The notes under the pieces are model-generated. The model saw nothing but the letters and a program-made list of their open reading frames with translations, did no database searches and was not told the DNA's origin. The translations under genes were made by a program, and so were the position numbers. Source: Cryptomeria japonica (taxonomy: Eukaryota > Streptophyta > Pinopsida > Cupressales > Cupressaceae). From it: a stretch of DNA of 54,194 nt. The stretch spans positions 606,664,637 through 606,718,830 of the forward strand of contig NC_081415.1 in NCBI RefSeq assembly GCF_030272615.1, written 5' to 3'. Shown one piece after another: positions 44,541 to 54,194 of this stretch (positions are counted from its first letter, which is position 1; each line of letters opens with the position of its first letter).

Positions 44541-45252
44541 TGTTGGAAGCATTGTCATTGATGTCAAAGGGATTCATTCTTGTATGGACAAGATCCGTCA
44601 TTGATGTCAAATATATAAAGTAGTTTTGGTCATTAATGTCAAAGGATGACAGTCAGTTATAGTGCTTCACAGAATGAAGATTATGGTGAATTTGCCAGAC
44701 TTGGACAAGCCTCTCATTGGTGAAGAAGATGAAATACGATAGAAAACATGATACATTATCTCAGGTATAACAACGATTTTTTAGTAGCTGGCCGAGTGCT
44801 ATGTTTGGCGTGAAGACAGAGATATATAAAAGAAATAGAATAGCCATCTATAAGCAGTTATTTATATGAATGGAGCAGAGATAAAAGATAAAGATTAAAC
44901 AAGTCTAAGGCAACTGGTCCTATCATATATGAACAGTTATCAATGGGGAGATTTATGTTCAATCAATGTGCAACAATTTTATAATAGACAATGACTATTA
45001 AATAAGAGGCAGTAATTATTAAGGTTTTTGATACACATTTTACAAGAAAGCAATCAAAGCATAAAAGTCAGTGATTACAAAGAACATATAAGTAAGTGCA
45101 AACAAAGGCAGCACTGCATAATTTAGGAGAAGATCTTCTATGGAGGCGATCTTCCTTTCTTGGTAAATGGTGCGATATTCCTAAGGAAATATATGCAAAC
45201 AGTCAATAGCAGATTAGTCAACTTTATGAAACCAATGCATATGGTCGACTTT
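44541..45252 (+). mobile_element. Second LTR piece of the same family
   Basis: Begins TGTTGGAAGCATTGTCATTG then ATGTCAAAGG. The 3' end is not defined. At 45253 a different terminus, TGTAATATCCCCCATCC, may begin another LTR, but no partner was found. Confidence 0.4.
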
Positions 45253-45389
45253 TGTAATATCCCCCATCCTTGATTCACTTTCATTCAATGTAAAGTAATA
45301 TAAGATTGAAAAGGAGTAGCAGTCCTTGCTGATTATCAGTGGTAGTTAGTAGGATCAGTAGGAGTTGATATACTTCAGATAGTAATGGG

Positions 45390-46037
45390 TCCTGCAGTGA
45401 CAGTGTTGGGTGAGCATAGGTACTAGCGGCATAATGATAGTGAGATCAAGCTTGCTGGTGCCCTATGCTACAGTCAGTTCATGAGGATCATGGTTCCTCT
45501 AGTTCCTTATTCTGATAACACCATGAGAGAGGTTTTTCAGCTAATCATTGATTGTATGCCTGGGATTGGAGACATTGGGTGTCCTAACTATGCATGAAGG
45601 GTTAAGGTCTTGGAGCTCTTGTCACAAGTTAGATCATGTGTCGCTATGCTTGATTATGATGAACATGATCTTGTGTTGCAGATATTCAGGCTTTTTGTAG
45701 AGTCCATTTGTTCAAGGCATGACAGGTGTATACAGGACTAGAAGAGATATATCATGATCTCCATCGTGGATAACATTGATAGCATATCTCAGCCCATTAT
45801 GACACTTCTTCTAGCAGTACACAGGCCTGAGAAATTAACTTCTCCAGCTGCTTACGTTTTGGTGTGTAGTGTTTTTGAACAGTGTGAAGACAAGCGGAAA
45901 CCTTATTTGATTGAGGAGCCCATGAAGGATAAGAAGGTGGACAATGAAGAGGCATAGGTTCAAGAAGTTGTTCAGGATGGTTGTGTTGCTCCTCATGAGA
46001 CACAGTTGTGTGAGGAACTAGTTGTTGTTAATGGTCA
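45390..46037 (+). pseudogene. PDS5-like (cohesin regulator) pseudogene, 5' part
   Basis: One frame from about 45396 reads like the N-terminal HEAT repeats of plant sister-chromatid cohesion protein PDS5: a DSEIKLAGALCYSQFMRI repeat, PLVPYSDNTMREVFQLII, RVKVLELLSQVRSCVAMLDY, DEHDLVLQIFRLFVESIC, and SQPIMTLLLAVHRPEKLTSP. PDS5 proteins bind cohesin and its regulators. Four in-frame stops (45424 TAG, 45595 TGA, 45739 TAG, 45955 TAG) but no frameshift. No introns are seen across several HEAT repeats, so a processed copy or a long-exon paralogue. The frame continues after the solo LTR at 47459. Confidence 0.75.
46033..46037. repeat. Target duplication GGTCA (left)
   Basis: Identical to 47454-47458. 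Confidence 0.9.
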
Positions 46038-47453
46038 TGAAAGATGCCAACCAAATTTTCCCACAACTGATATGTTTTCTAAGTCTGTTTTCTTTGGCCA
46101 GCGATTGAAGTTTTAAGTTTTGAAGAGATGTTTTGCAGTTTTTGATGTTTAATATGGTTTTTGCTTGAGATTTTTGCTATGATGGAAGAAAACTAATGCA
46201 AGCAAATATAGTAATTGACTGAAATAAATAACCAGCATCTAGATTTTATTATCAGCAACCAACAAATCAATAGAAATAACTATAAATAACATCCAAAGAC
46301 AAAATTGGCCTACCAGGCAGGGGTCCAAAGCTTGCCTAGGACGCCTCCTTTATTTGACTATATTTAGAAGAATGCTAGTGGTAATGCTCAATAACTGAGG
46401 TAGAAGCTCCACACGTCTTATTTGACTCTAAAATAAATTACCAAAATCAAATAGAGCAGAAATAAGAAGACCCAGATAGAAATTCCAAATGTTGCCAGGC
46501 AAATCCTCTAAAATTGGTCAATTTTCTTCATATAAATGTTGGTGTAGCTCACACACATTATGAAATCTCTGGATTAACCACAAATCTGCCTTTATTAATC
46601 CTTAACAATGAAATCTGAGCATAAACTTCAATGCCAAACCCTCACATTTATTTTATTTGCTCACACAAGCATGGGGAATGGTACGACCCAGCTAGGGAAG
46701 GTACGACCAGCCACCAAAAGCAATAAATCACTGTTTTCTGCCAAATAAACCGCCTAGATCTGTATATCAGACCCTATCCAGACTGCTGTAGCTGAAGAGA
46801 CAATGAATTTGACTCTTTTTGGCAAGATATAAGCAATTCTAGCAAATCGGTAGGTAGAATTTGATAGGGATTTCGTTCTATCTTGAAGAATTCTGAGGTT
46901 TCCGTCCCAAATTCTCCTTCCAAAACACCTGCAAATTGTTGCAGACCTGAAACAGCTCTTTTCTTTAAACAATCAATAACAATAATGCCAAATTGCTTTC
47001 CCAAAATCTTTTTAATCATTCGAAGCCCTAATCGTACCACTTGGAGGCATCTTTAATGATTCCAAAGGAATCTTCCCTTCTTCCAAAAGCCATGCCCAAC
47101 CTTGGATATGCACTTTATGAACTCTTAAAACATTTTAAAATGTTATATGCCTCTTGAGGGTCGTGCAAGGTGGGACCAAGTGCTCACTTAAGCAAACACT
47201 TAATATAAAGTGCTTTTATAAAGTTACTTTATAAATTTATTTTTTCTAATTTAAGAAAAAGTAACTATATCATTACTTTATAATAAAATATTATAAAGTA
47301 CATGTATTTATCCATCCAAGTCAAATGAATGACTGAGTATAAGCCACCAAAGATGGAAAATATCACCTCCTAACCAATTAATTTGCCTGTGGAGGTGGCT
47401 AACTGGCAAAACTAGGATTCTTGAGATATCACTAGAAAAATGGGGACATTACA
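46038..47453 (-). mobile_element. Solo LTR inside the PDS5-like pseudogene
   Basis: 1,416-bp TG...CA unit with perfect 5-bp target duplication GGTCA. On minus it begins TGTAATGTCCCCATTTTTC and ends GGTTGGCATCTTTCA. No coding sequence. Joining 46037 to 47459 keeps the host frame open (insertion plus duplication is 1,421 bp, and the frame on each side agrees), which independently confirms both ends. A similar terminus (TGTAATGCTCCACCCC) starts at 53266. Confidence 0.92.
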
Positions 47454-48930
47454 GGTCAAGCACCTGCATCCCTAGATGAGAAGTCTACTAGCAGTCTACA
47501 CCATAATGTGCAGCTGACTACATAGATTGATTCTATGAATGTTTTGGCCTACAACAAGGATGATGGATCAAATGTTGTGTCAATACAACAACATGACACA
47601 ATTAGAGATCGTGACCAAGAATTCAATGCTGCAACAAGTAGAGGTTATACTAGTCTCTTGGTCGGCGACGTTGAGATTATGTTTGACAAGCCATATGAAA
47701 ATGTCTTCCAATCAGCCAATGATGATGATGACTCCACAACATATGCTAGTTTTGAAGCTTATGTTGGATCAGATGAATTGGTCTCTACTTTTGGTGCGAG
47801 TTCTTCTTGGAACTAGTAATGTTCTCACTTCCTATACACCGTTGGACATGAAAGATGTCATTCATAGCATTGATATGGGTGATGAAGGGCACTCTGCTAA
47901 TTCATGTGTATCTGATTTCTATCATACACTTGCTAGTTCACCTAATTTGGAGAGTCAAATGAAAGTGGCTGAAGATAAAATTGTTGCAGCTCTATCATGT
48001 CTTCATGAAATCTGTGGAATGATGGAAAAACACCTTTGTAAGAAACAATTGGAGGGTCAACAGGGCCTGAAAGAGGAATTCTCACATTTGCTATTGATCC
48101 AAGAAGGGCTGAAAACAATGAAATCAGATTACCTACATCTCCTCTCAGATCATGATCATGTCCGAAATCTTGCAGAAATTTATTCAGTGGCATTGAGGAA
48201 GAAGGAAGAAGAAGTAGACACACTTACGTTTGAGCTCGGGAATACCAAGGACACCCTAGAAGGCTACCTTAGTGGTACTTTATGAAGCTGAAAATCAGGT
48301 GTTTGAGCTTTGGCAAAAAATAACTTTGTCACATTCTTCTTCAGCTTAACATTCAGATTTGACAAGTGAGGTGGACCAACAGGTAACCGGAGTTGATGAA
48401 CTTCGGGTGGGTGAGTCAGTACATTAAGATTCAGTGTTGATGAACTTCGGGTGGGTGAGTCAATACATTAAGATTCAGTTAGCAGTAATGAGGTTGTTAT
48501 AGATGAGCATGGTGTTGAGGGTAAATTAGTTGTGGGAGAGAAGAAACCACATAATGATACAACTTGCAGCATTGAGGTTAAGACTTTAACAGGAAATGCA
48601 AATCAGCTTCAATAGATTGAACCTCTTGTTGTAGTTTTTGAAAATGTGTACCCAGAAGTGGAGGCGGTAGCACAAGTCGTGGGCCAAGTTGATAGGATTG
48701 GCACATTCATTGAGTATCTTATACAACTCTGGTCTCAGGATGGAGTTTTGATAACTAGCTTAGAGTCCATCAGACATGCATTAGGAAGGGTTAAAATAAA
48801 TATCTCAATGTTATTTCCTGTCATAGATAATGCCTTTTCATGTGATGAACAAGATGAACCATATTATATTGTGACCAATGAATCTGAGAGTGATGATACA
48901 TTATCCAGTGATGCCAGTAATTCCACTATC
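47454..48930 (+). pseudogene. PDS5-like pseudogene, 3' part with unidentified tail
   Basis: Continues the same frame after the solo LTR (one TAG near 47521) to a TAG at 47814, then goes on in other frames after at least two single-base shifts and a 44-bp duplication (48392-48479). Visible pieces: a D/E-rich stretch, then a coiled-coil-like segment (LRKKEEEVDTLTFELG, ENQVFELWQKI), then GKLVVGEKKPHND and FIEYLIQLWSQDGVLI, SLESIRHALGRVKINISMLF. It does not show the tudor-type or lysine-rich tail of PDS5 that I would expect. It is either a diverged PDS5 tail, a fusion, or element sequence that captured a PDS5 piece. Confidence 0.5.
48392..48479. repeat. 44-bp tandem duplication breaking the frame
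   Basis: GTTGATGAACTTCGGGTGGG starts both copies (48392, 48436). 44 is not a multiple of three; skipping one copy rejoins the frame. Confidence 0.9.
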
Positions 48931-49216
48931 ACTTGAGGATGTCCACGATGATAACATAAGGGTAGAGCGGGGTGAGTATGATTCATTTGCAATCAGTAGG
49001 CAAATTGTGTTTAGTGATAAGCCATTGATTGAGGTAGGAGCGTTTTATCACGACTATACAGTGAGGAACGCTCATCATTTGTCTTTTGATCCGCACATGG
49101 AGGACTGGATGATGCGTCTGTGTGGATTGGATCCGTGGCTATACCATCCTCTATGGGATGGATGTTCACCATTTTCGGTAGATCGGATCAATAGCTGCAA
49201 GTCGGATTACCTATAG
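48931..49216 (+). pseudogene. Unidentified coding remnant
   Basis: About 95 codons continuing the previous remnant after a frameshift near 48920. Contains EDVHDDNIRVERGEYDSFAI, PLIEVGAFYHDYTVRNAHHL and MEDWMMRLCGLDPWLYHPLW, then stop. Tryptophan-rich and protein-like, but I recognise no family. Confidence 0.35.
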
Positions 49217-49277
49217 AGTCAGCGCAACTAGAGAAGTTCAGTAGAGTATGGAGAACACTAGCGGGGTCAACACCAAT

Positions 49278-49385
49278 ATGCATATATATATATATATATT
49301 AAAAATATATAAAATAATATATTATATATAAATGATTTTATATATAATAGAATTATAGTAAGATATAAATATATTATTTTGATAT
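49278..49385. repeat. AT-rich low-complexity tract
   Basis: TATATATATATATATATATT followed by AT-rich sequence; lies at the truncated end of the next LTR. Confidence 0.9.
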
Positions 49386-49401
49386 TTTTGATGTGTGTAT
49401 A

Positions 49402-50419
49402 GGTGATATTCCCACAAGTCACGCTCAGAAAACAAGTTAACACAACATAGATGGAGAGAAAAGCCACAAGACATACACCTATAATGAAGGTAAGAAAGCA
49501 TACACAACATACATAGGTTAGAAGGAGGCAATAATGGTGATTTTCAATTAATCATAAGGCCAAAAGCCAATCTTACAGTTGCAAAAATGCAAAAAATAAT
49601 TACAAGTCTTAAAGAGAAGAGAAGAGCATAAGAAAGCTCAAGCCAGCAAGGAGAGAACCCTTTACAATGAGGCTTAACAACCTTATATAGAAAAATGGGT
49701 TACAATGCTGGTCATGACCCCTGCATGTCAGTCTGGGAGTGTAGGGAAGTGCATGCACTTGACTTGTACATGCAAACAACCTAGCCATACCACCAAAAGG
49801 CAATCTTGAGAAGATGGATTGACTAACCTTCCAAGTCAGACATGACATAAGTCACCAAGCATGGTCCCATACCTTCCTTGATGGAAATCCTGCCAAAAAC
49901 ACTTAATGCACCCTTGTGGCTCCACAAAAGAAAGTGCACAAGTCACCAAGCTGTTGGAGCATTAAAAGCCTTGAGTGTCGATCATGCCATTTGGAAGTGT
50001 CGCCAGTCGAGGAAGCTCAGAGACTTGGGAAGCCCGGACTCTCGAAGTGAGGAAGACAAGGGAAGAACTCCGGAACCTCGGGGTTCCGAAGTTCCGGAGG
50101 AACTAGAGAGAGAAGGCAAAAAGGGGAAGGAACTTCGGAACCTCGAGGTTCCAGAGTTCCTGGGAACTAGAGAAAAGCTAAGGGAAGGAAGGGAACTTCG
50201 GAACCTCGGGGTTGCAGAGAAGGAAAGAAAGCGGCTAAGGCAAAGAACTTCAGAACCTTCGGGGAAGAAGAAAAGGCCAAGGGAGGAACTTCCTTCGGAC
50301 AAGGCAACACTTCAAACCATGATTCTTCCCTCCTTGATCATCTGGGGCCGTGCTGGTCCATGGAACATATCTCTGATCGGTTCTCACTGATAGACCAAGG
50401 GTGTCATAAAATGACAACA
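49402..50419 (-). mobile_element. Truncated LTR of the 23444 family
   Basis: On minus starts TGTTGTCATTTTATGACACC at 50419 and is colinear with the 5' LTR at 23444 through the array, TATA box (CTATATAAGG, 49681-49690) and R region. It stops at the CACAAGTCAC block near 49402, about 400 bp short of the LTR end. Its array (50020-50290) has the palindrome GGAACCTCGGGGTTCC, a version not seen in the other two LTRs. Confidence 0.85.
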
Positions 50420-50700
50420 GTTCTGATGATGTTGATTCTAGGCTGGGCGAGATATAATGATCACTTAATGATCGATCTTCTCTATCTCCTAATTGTGCAT
50501 CGATAATATGTCCTCCAAAGAACTGAGTCAATGCTAACCATACTGGACAAAGTCTTTGTTTGGGGACATCACAAAACCCTGGGTGCTTGGGTTGGAGCTT
50601 GGGTCAACCTAGGTTCATCTTGGTCCTGTACGTGGATTTGAATAGAACCTAATCAATTTGTAGGGCATGTCTGCTGAACTTGGCTTCATAGGTTCATTAC
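50420..50700. other. Unassigned, possibly Gypsy leader
   Basis: No motif recognised between the truncated LTR and the Gypsy relic. Confidence 0.35.
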
Positions 50701-51515
50701 TTGAAGATGGACATGAAGAAAAATGAATGTTTTGTTAAAAGAAACAAGGTAACATGCATCAGCAAGGTGGTGACAAAGGGCAGGGGAAAGGAAAGTGAAA
50801 GGAGAAAAAATAATACAACAATGGTCAATTCAAAGGGCAAAGTCAAGTGCCTTTGCAACCATTGTGATAAGGATAGGCATATGGGAGGGATTTGTTGGAA
50901 ACTTCATCTAGAGTTGGCTCCTTCAATAAGAAGACGAAAAATGCTTGGTATGTGAGAAAAGGTAAGAAGATTTATTGCAGATCTGACATAGATGATTGGT
51001 TGTATTTTATCATAGTGAGAAAAGGTACATGTTTTGATAGTAGTGGGTGTTGAGAGGAAGGTAAATTGACCTAGCTTTTCCATATTAAGTTTCAACTCAA
51101 AGGATGCAAGATAAATGGCTTATTTCATATTTGATACATATTTTCCAGCAAATCGTATTTCCAAAAAGCTAGTGAATGAACTTGGATTGAAGCTGGAGAA
51201 TCACCCAAATCCATACTGATTGTGATGACTGAAACAAGGATTGGAAATCTCAATCATGACGGTATGTAAATTCAGATGGGCTTAGTGTGGAATTCGTTGG
51301 TGAGGTGTTTGTAGATGATCTTCTGTTGGATGTTTGTGGGCTCATCTTTGGGAAATGCATACCTTATATCTGGGATGCTAGTTATTATAGAAGAGAGAAA
51401 CATGTACGTATTTGTTAAAAATGGTGCCAAATGTGTTCTCAACTAATATGTAGGCAAGTCCAAAATTCCTATGGTAAGTGCTTCACAAGGTAAGTGAATA
51501 ATCAATGCTAGTGGC
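50701..51515 (+). pseudogene. Gypsy-type gag zinc knuckle and protease relic
   Basis: Decayed plant Gypsy gag-protease. A CCHC knuckle CNHCDKDRHMGGICWKLH (about 50855-50910, exact C-x2-C-x4-H-x4-C), then ISKKLVNELGLKLENHPNPY (about 51159-51216), the segment after the aspartic protease DSG site, then LLDVCGLIFGKCIPYIWDAS and YYRREKHVR (about 51325-51412), the end of the protease domain. The DSG motif itself is not found and several stops and shifts separate the parts. No RT or integrase follows. Confidence 0.75.
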
Positions 51516-52375
51516 AATTTTGGGCTAATTTTATTGCACTGGAAACAAGAAAACAAGGTCGCTTGAACAAAATCAGTCCATAGGCTGCATACAAACAAGG
51601 AACAAAAGGCCATGGATCAGATGATACAACAGTTTTGAGAGCTCTTTCAAGATTCTAAGGACTTGCCACAAAGTAGAGCTATAGAACATGAGATCCAAAG
51701 TTTCATCTGCAGACAGAAATCTCTTCAGAACTCCAACTGCACAATGACTATTTTGGCCCTTGTTGAACTGGTATGACTATTTTGTCTGGGTACAAAACTG
51801 TCACTGATGCCTGTTCTTTATGCTGACGTGAGCCTCTAGAGTGTTCAAACCATTAAGAAGACTTCTATTTCCATTTCGCTTTCAGTATGTCTTGTAATGC
51901 TGTTTCATATGTTTTATTTCAACATTGATTCTGAGGAGTGTCTTTTAGCCGGCAAGTCTTCAAGCCTACTGATTAGTGTTGTTAGCCAACTCAACTAACT
52001 TAACCTGATCCATTGCAGATCAGATAAAAATAAACATAAAGCAACAAAGGGAGCACATTCTACGTGTACATTGAAAAACCGATGGATGGATATTACACAT
52101 ATGGCTTACAAATAGTCAAGCCTAGGCATTTGGAGTTTGTTTATTATTCTAGCCAGATTGACAATATCTATAGAAATTTTTGACTGCAGGGTTTTATCTA
52201 TGAAAAATTTAGAATAAGATGTGCATTTGCTTGTTTATTTCATTTCATGCAATAAGCTTGTCAATATTTACATAAAGAAGTATTTTTGAAAAGTAAGGAT
52301 GTGAATTTTAGTCATAGGATAGATTCTTTCTTTTGAACATTGTCTTCTACTGATTTTGTGCCTTATTAATATCAG
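51516..52375. other. Possible intron or flank of the next gene piece
   Basis: No confident exon. It ends in an ATATCAG acceptor at 52369-52375, so at least its right end behaves as intron sequence. Confidence 0.35.
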
Positions 52376-52945
52376 GATGTGTTGAAGAGTTGCAGACTGA
52401 AAGGTATTGTGTTAGATGGCATCAAGAGTAAGAAACATGTGAGTGCTATAGTTTTCTGCAATAAAAGCAAACATGTAGACCTGCAGATCCATGTTCTTAA
52501 ATGTTTTAAATTGCAATTGCTGTTTTGTATTGTGTAATTTTAAAAGCATTTAGGTTCTTGTGGCACAAATTGCATTGCTGATTGCAGTTACTTGTTCTTC
52601 ACCTAAATGTTTTTCCATTTTAACCAAGTTATCCTTGACTGATTGCATTGCAAATCTTAGTTATTTGCTCTTCATTTATGTTTTTTCCTTTTTCTCATCG
52701 TGTTATCCTCTACAGATTGAGGGCACATACCAAATTCTAAAACAAAATAGGGAAACACTTGAAGCTGTGGAACTTTTTCATTGCAGAATCACATCAGCTG
52801 ATTTATCTGAAATTTGTGCTACTCTGAATGGGGAGGGCGGTTTAATGAACAGGATTAATTTCTTCTCAATGACATCTTCACGGGTTCTGATAAACAATGA
52901 TCTCACCTATTTTCATGGTTTTCTTCAATTTTTGTCTGCTAGCAG
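52376..52945 (+). pseudogene. Two exons of an unrecognised LRR-like plant gene
   Basis: Exon A 52376-52438 (21 codons, DVLKSCRLKGIVLDGIKSKK) lies between an ATATCAG acceptor and a GTGAGT donor. Exon B 52716-52945 (230 bp) lies between a CTCTACAG acceptor with pyrimidine tract and a GTATAT donor. It begins IEGTYQILKQNRETLEAVEL and ends HGFLQFLSASR. Phases agree (0 into 0). No stop inside either exon. Patterns such as LEAVELFHCRITSADLSEIC suggest leucine-rich (ribonuclease-inhibitor-like) repeats, but I cannot name the protein. Only a fragment of a gene is here: the exon after B would lie where the LTR at 53266 begins, and earlier exons are not seen. Broken gene or a gene with a very long intron are both possible. 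Confidence 0.6.
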
Positions 52946-53265
52946 GTATATTTCTATGATCCTATCTATTATCATCTTGTTAGCGGAAGGCCTATATGCT
53001 GATTTGCTTCATTGCATAATTTCCATGAAAATAGATGTGAGTAAAGAAATGCATTTTATTGGAAAGGCTTTAAAAGATGTAGCAAATTGAAGTAATTTGT
53101 GTCATATTTGCACTAATTTTAAGTTTTTACATGAAAACTGTATATATTTTTATTTGTTTTAACTTTTTTCCAACTAGATGCATTTGAAGCAACATATTTA
53201 GATGCATTAGGTTTAACCTTGAAGATCGAGTTACAGCTTTCCATAGCAATGCATGTTAATGATGC
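52946..53265. other. Intron-like sequence after exon B
   Basis: T-rich, no coding signal. The frame open through 52946-53090 is read-through of the donor site. Confidence 0.4.
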
Positions 53266-54194
53266 TGTAATGCTCCACCCCGGAATGATGCTTTTTGTGT
53301 TTTGGAATTTTTGTTTATTTTTGTTTTTTTAGTTTTCTGATTTTTTGTGTTTATGCTTGGTTTATGCAATTTGAATGGAAATAACAGTAAATAGATGCTG
53401 GAAATGAACAGTACAGCTAGTACATGCAATAGTGGACGAATTTTTGGACTTTATTTAGCCAATTGCTAGTTACATACCAGATCTAATCAGGTATAGGTCT
53501 AATTATGCTTGTCACATGCCAAAATTGACACATTAAACCTGATTTTTCACCATGGATTTCCCTTGGTCTGATCTGATTCTTCTTGGTTTGATCTGACTAC
53601 TCTTGGGTCTGATCTGCCTTTTCAGATCTGAACCAGGTCTGGTCTGCCCCTTTGCAACTCCTGAAACCCTCATGCCCTCAATCTGATTTGCAGCATTTTG
53701 CCCCAGGAGGTGTATGACTGGCTGTAGATGTGAAGGATGCTGATAAATGGTGTCTAAAATGACTCAGATCTGCTCCTTGGTCAATGATACCCTGCCAATA
53801 ATGCTGATGCAACCTGGAAATGAATTCCTCTTGCTGATCTCTCTGAATGAAGTAATAATTCAGACCCTTGGGAGATCTTTCACTCATGTAGGCCCTTTGA
53901 ATTGCAAAGGTTTTCGTCTTTACAACCTGCAAACTCACCCTTTATGTTAGAGCTGTGAAAATTCCAATTTTCACCTGTAAAAATTGATTCCAAAGATGCC
54001 CAATTAATAGCCCAAAAGTTATTTTATTGTCCTCAAACCCTAACACCCAAATTAGGGTTGTCATAATTTAATAACTTTTAATTTATTCTCTCTTAGGCTG
54101 GCATTAACCTCATGGGCCTTGTATTTCATTTTGTTGGCTTTTAAAACAACATTAAGCCAACTAGGTGGGGGTACCCCTTGGTGGCCCTCTTTTA
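53266..54194 (+). mobile_element. LTR start running off the window
   Basis: TGTAATGCTCCACCCCGGAA at 53266 resembles the terminus of the solo LTR at 46038-47453. CAGATCTGA-rich text follows (53560-53660). It continues past the end of the window, so its partner and target duplication cannot be tested. Confidence 0.4.

Noticed and set aside
45253-45389. LTR start TGTAATATCCCCCATCC as an annotated element
   Set aside because: The terminus resembles 53266 and the minus end 47453, but no end, partner or target duplication could be found before PDS5-like text begins.

Overview
This window looks like intergenic, repeat-dense nuclear DNA of a large-genome seed plant. A conifer is my best guess, from the density of long-LTR elements, old LTR pieces and spliced gene fragments; that is inference, and nothing here fixes the species. 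I see no complete, intact host gene. What can be read is layers of LTR retrotransposons, solo LTRs, one miniature retrotransposon, a LINE relic and several broken gene copies.

Layout. 1-5.6 kb: three or four old Copia-type LTR pieces. 5,630-10,645: a 5.0 kb solo LTR (minus) with target duplication CAAAG, carrying an array of about ten GC-rich palindromes and a nested Copia-type LTR. 10.65-13.4 kb: more LTR pieces and a microsatellite. 13,383-18,371: a Copia element (minus) with both LTRs, a broken RT/RNase H remnant and gene-like sequence in place of gag, protease and integrase. 18.4-23.4 kb: mostly unannotated DNA with a 334-bp TRIM element whose two 135-bp LTRs each hold a tRNA-like sequence (20,476-20,809), and a LINE ORF1 relic (about 21.7-22.6 kb).

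23,444-34,466: an LTR element without pol (target duplication GTAAA), whose 3' LTR is split by a second giant solo LTR (28,423-33,165, target duplication CTACG). A tandem paralogue of the target lies next door and shows the empty site. 34.8-36.9 kb: microsatellite and another Copia-type LTR piece. 36,913-42,838: a structurally complete Copia element (minus; target duplication GGTTA, PBS and PPT visible) with an almost unbroken 1,313-codon polyprotein frame, but with an early nonsense codon and changed catalytic residues in integrase and RT. 43.7-45.3 kb: LTR pieces. 45.4-49.2 kb: a pseudogene related to the cohesin regulator PDS5, split by a 1.4 kb solo LTR (46,038-47,453, target duplication GGTCA); removing the LTR and one target copy restores the reading frame exactly. 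49.4-50.4 kb: truncated LTR of the 23,444 family. 50.7-51.5 kb: Gypsy gag/protease relic. 52.4-52.9 kb: two spliced exons of an unrecognised LRR-like plant gene. 53,266-end: start of another LTR.

The most unusual items are the TRIM with tRNA-like (potential pol III) promoters in its LTRs; two related giant LTRs that carry unrelated tandem arrays immediately after a conserved hairpin; the near-intact Copia with both integrase aspartates replaced; gene-like exons inside the 13.4-18.4 kb Copia; and the PDS5-like pseudogene with its unidentified in-frame tail. All similarity statements are from reading the sequence by eye.
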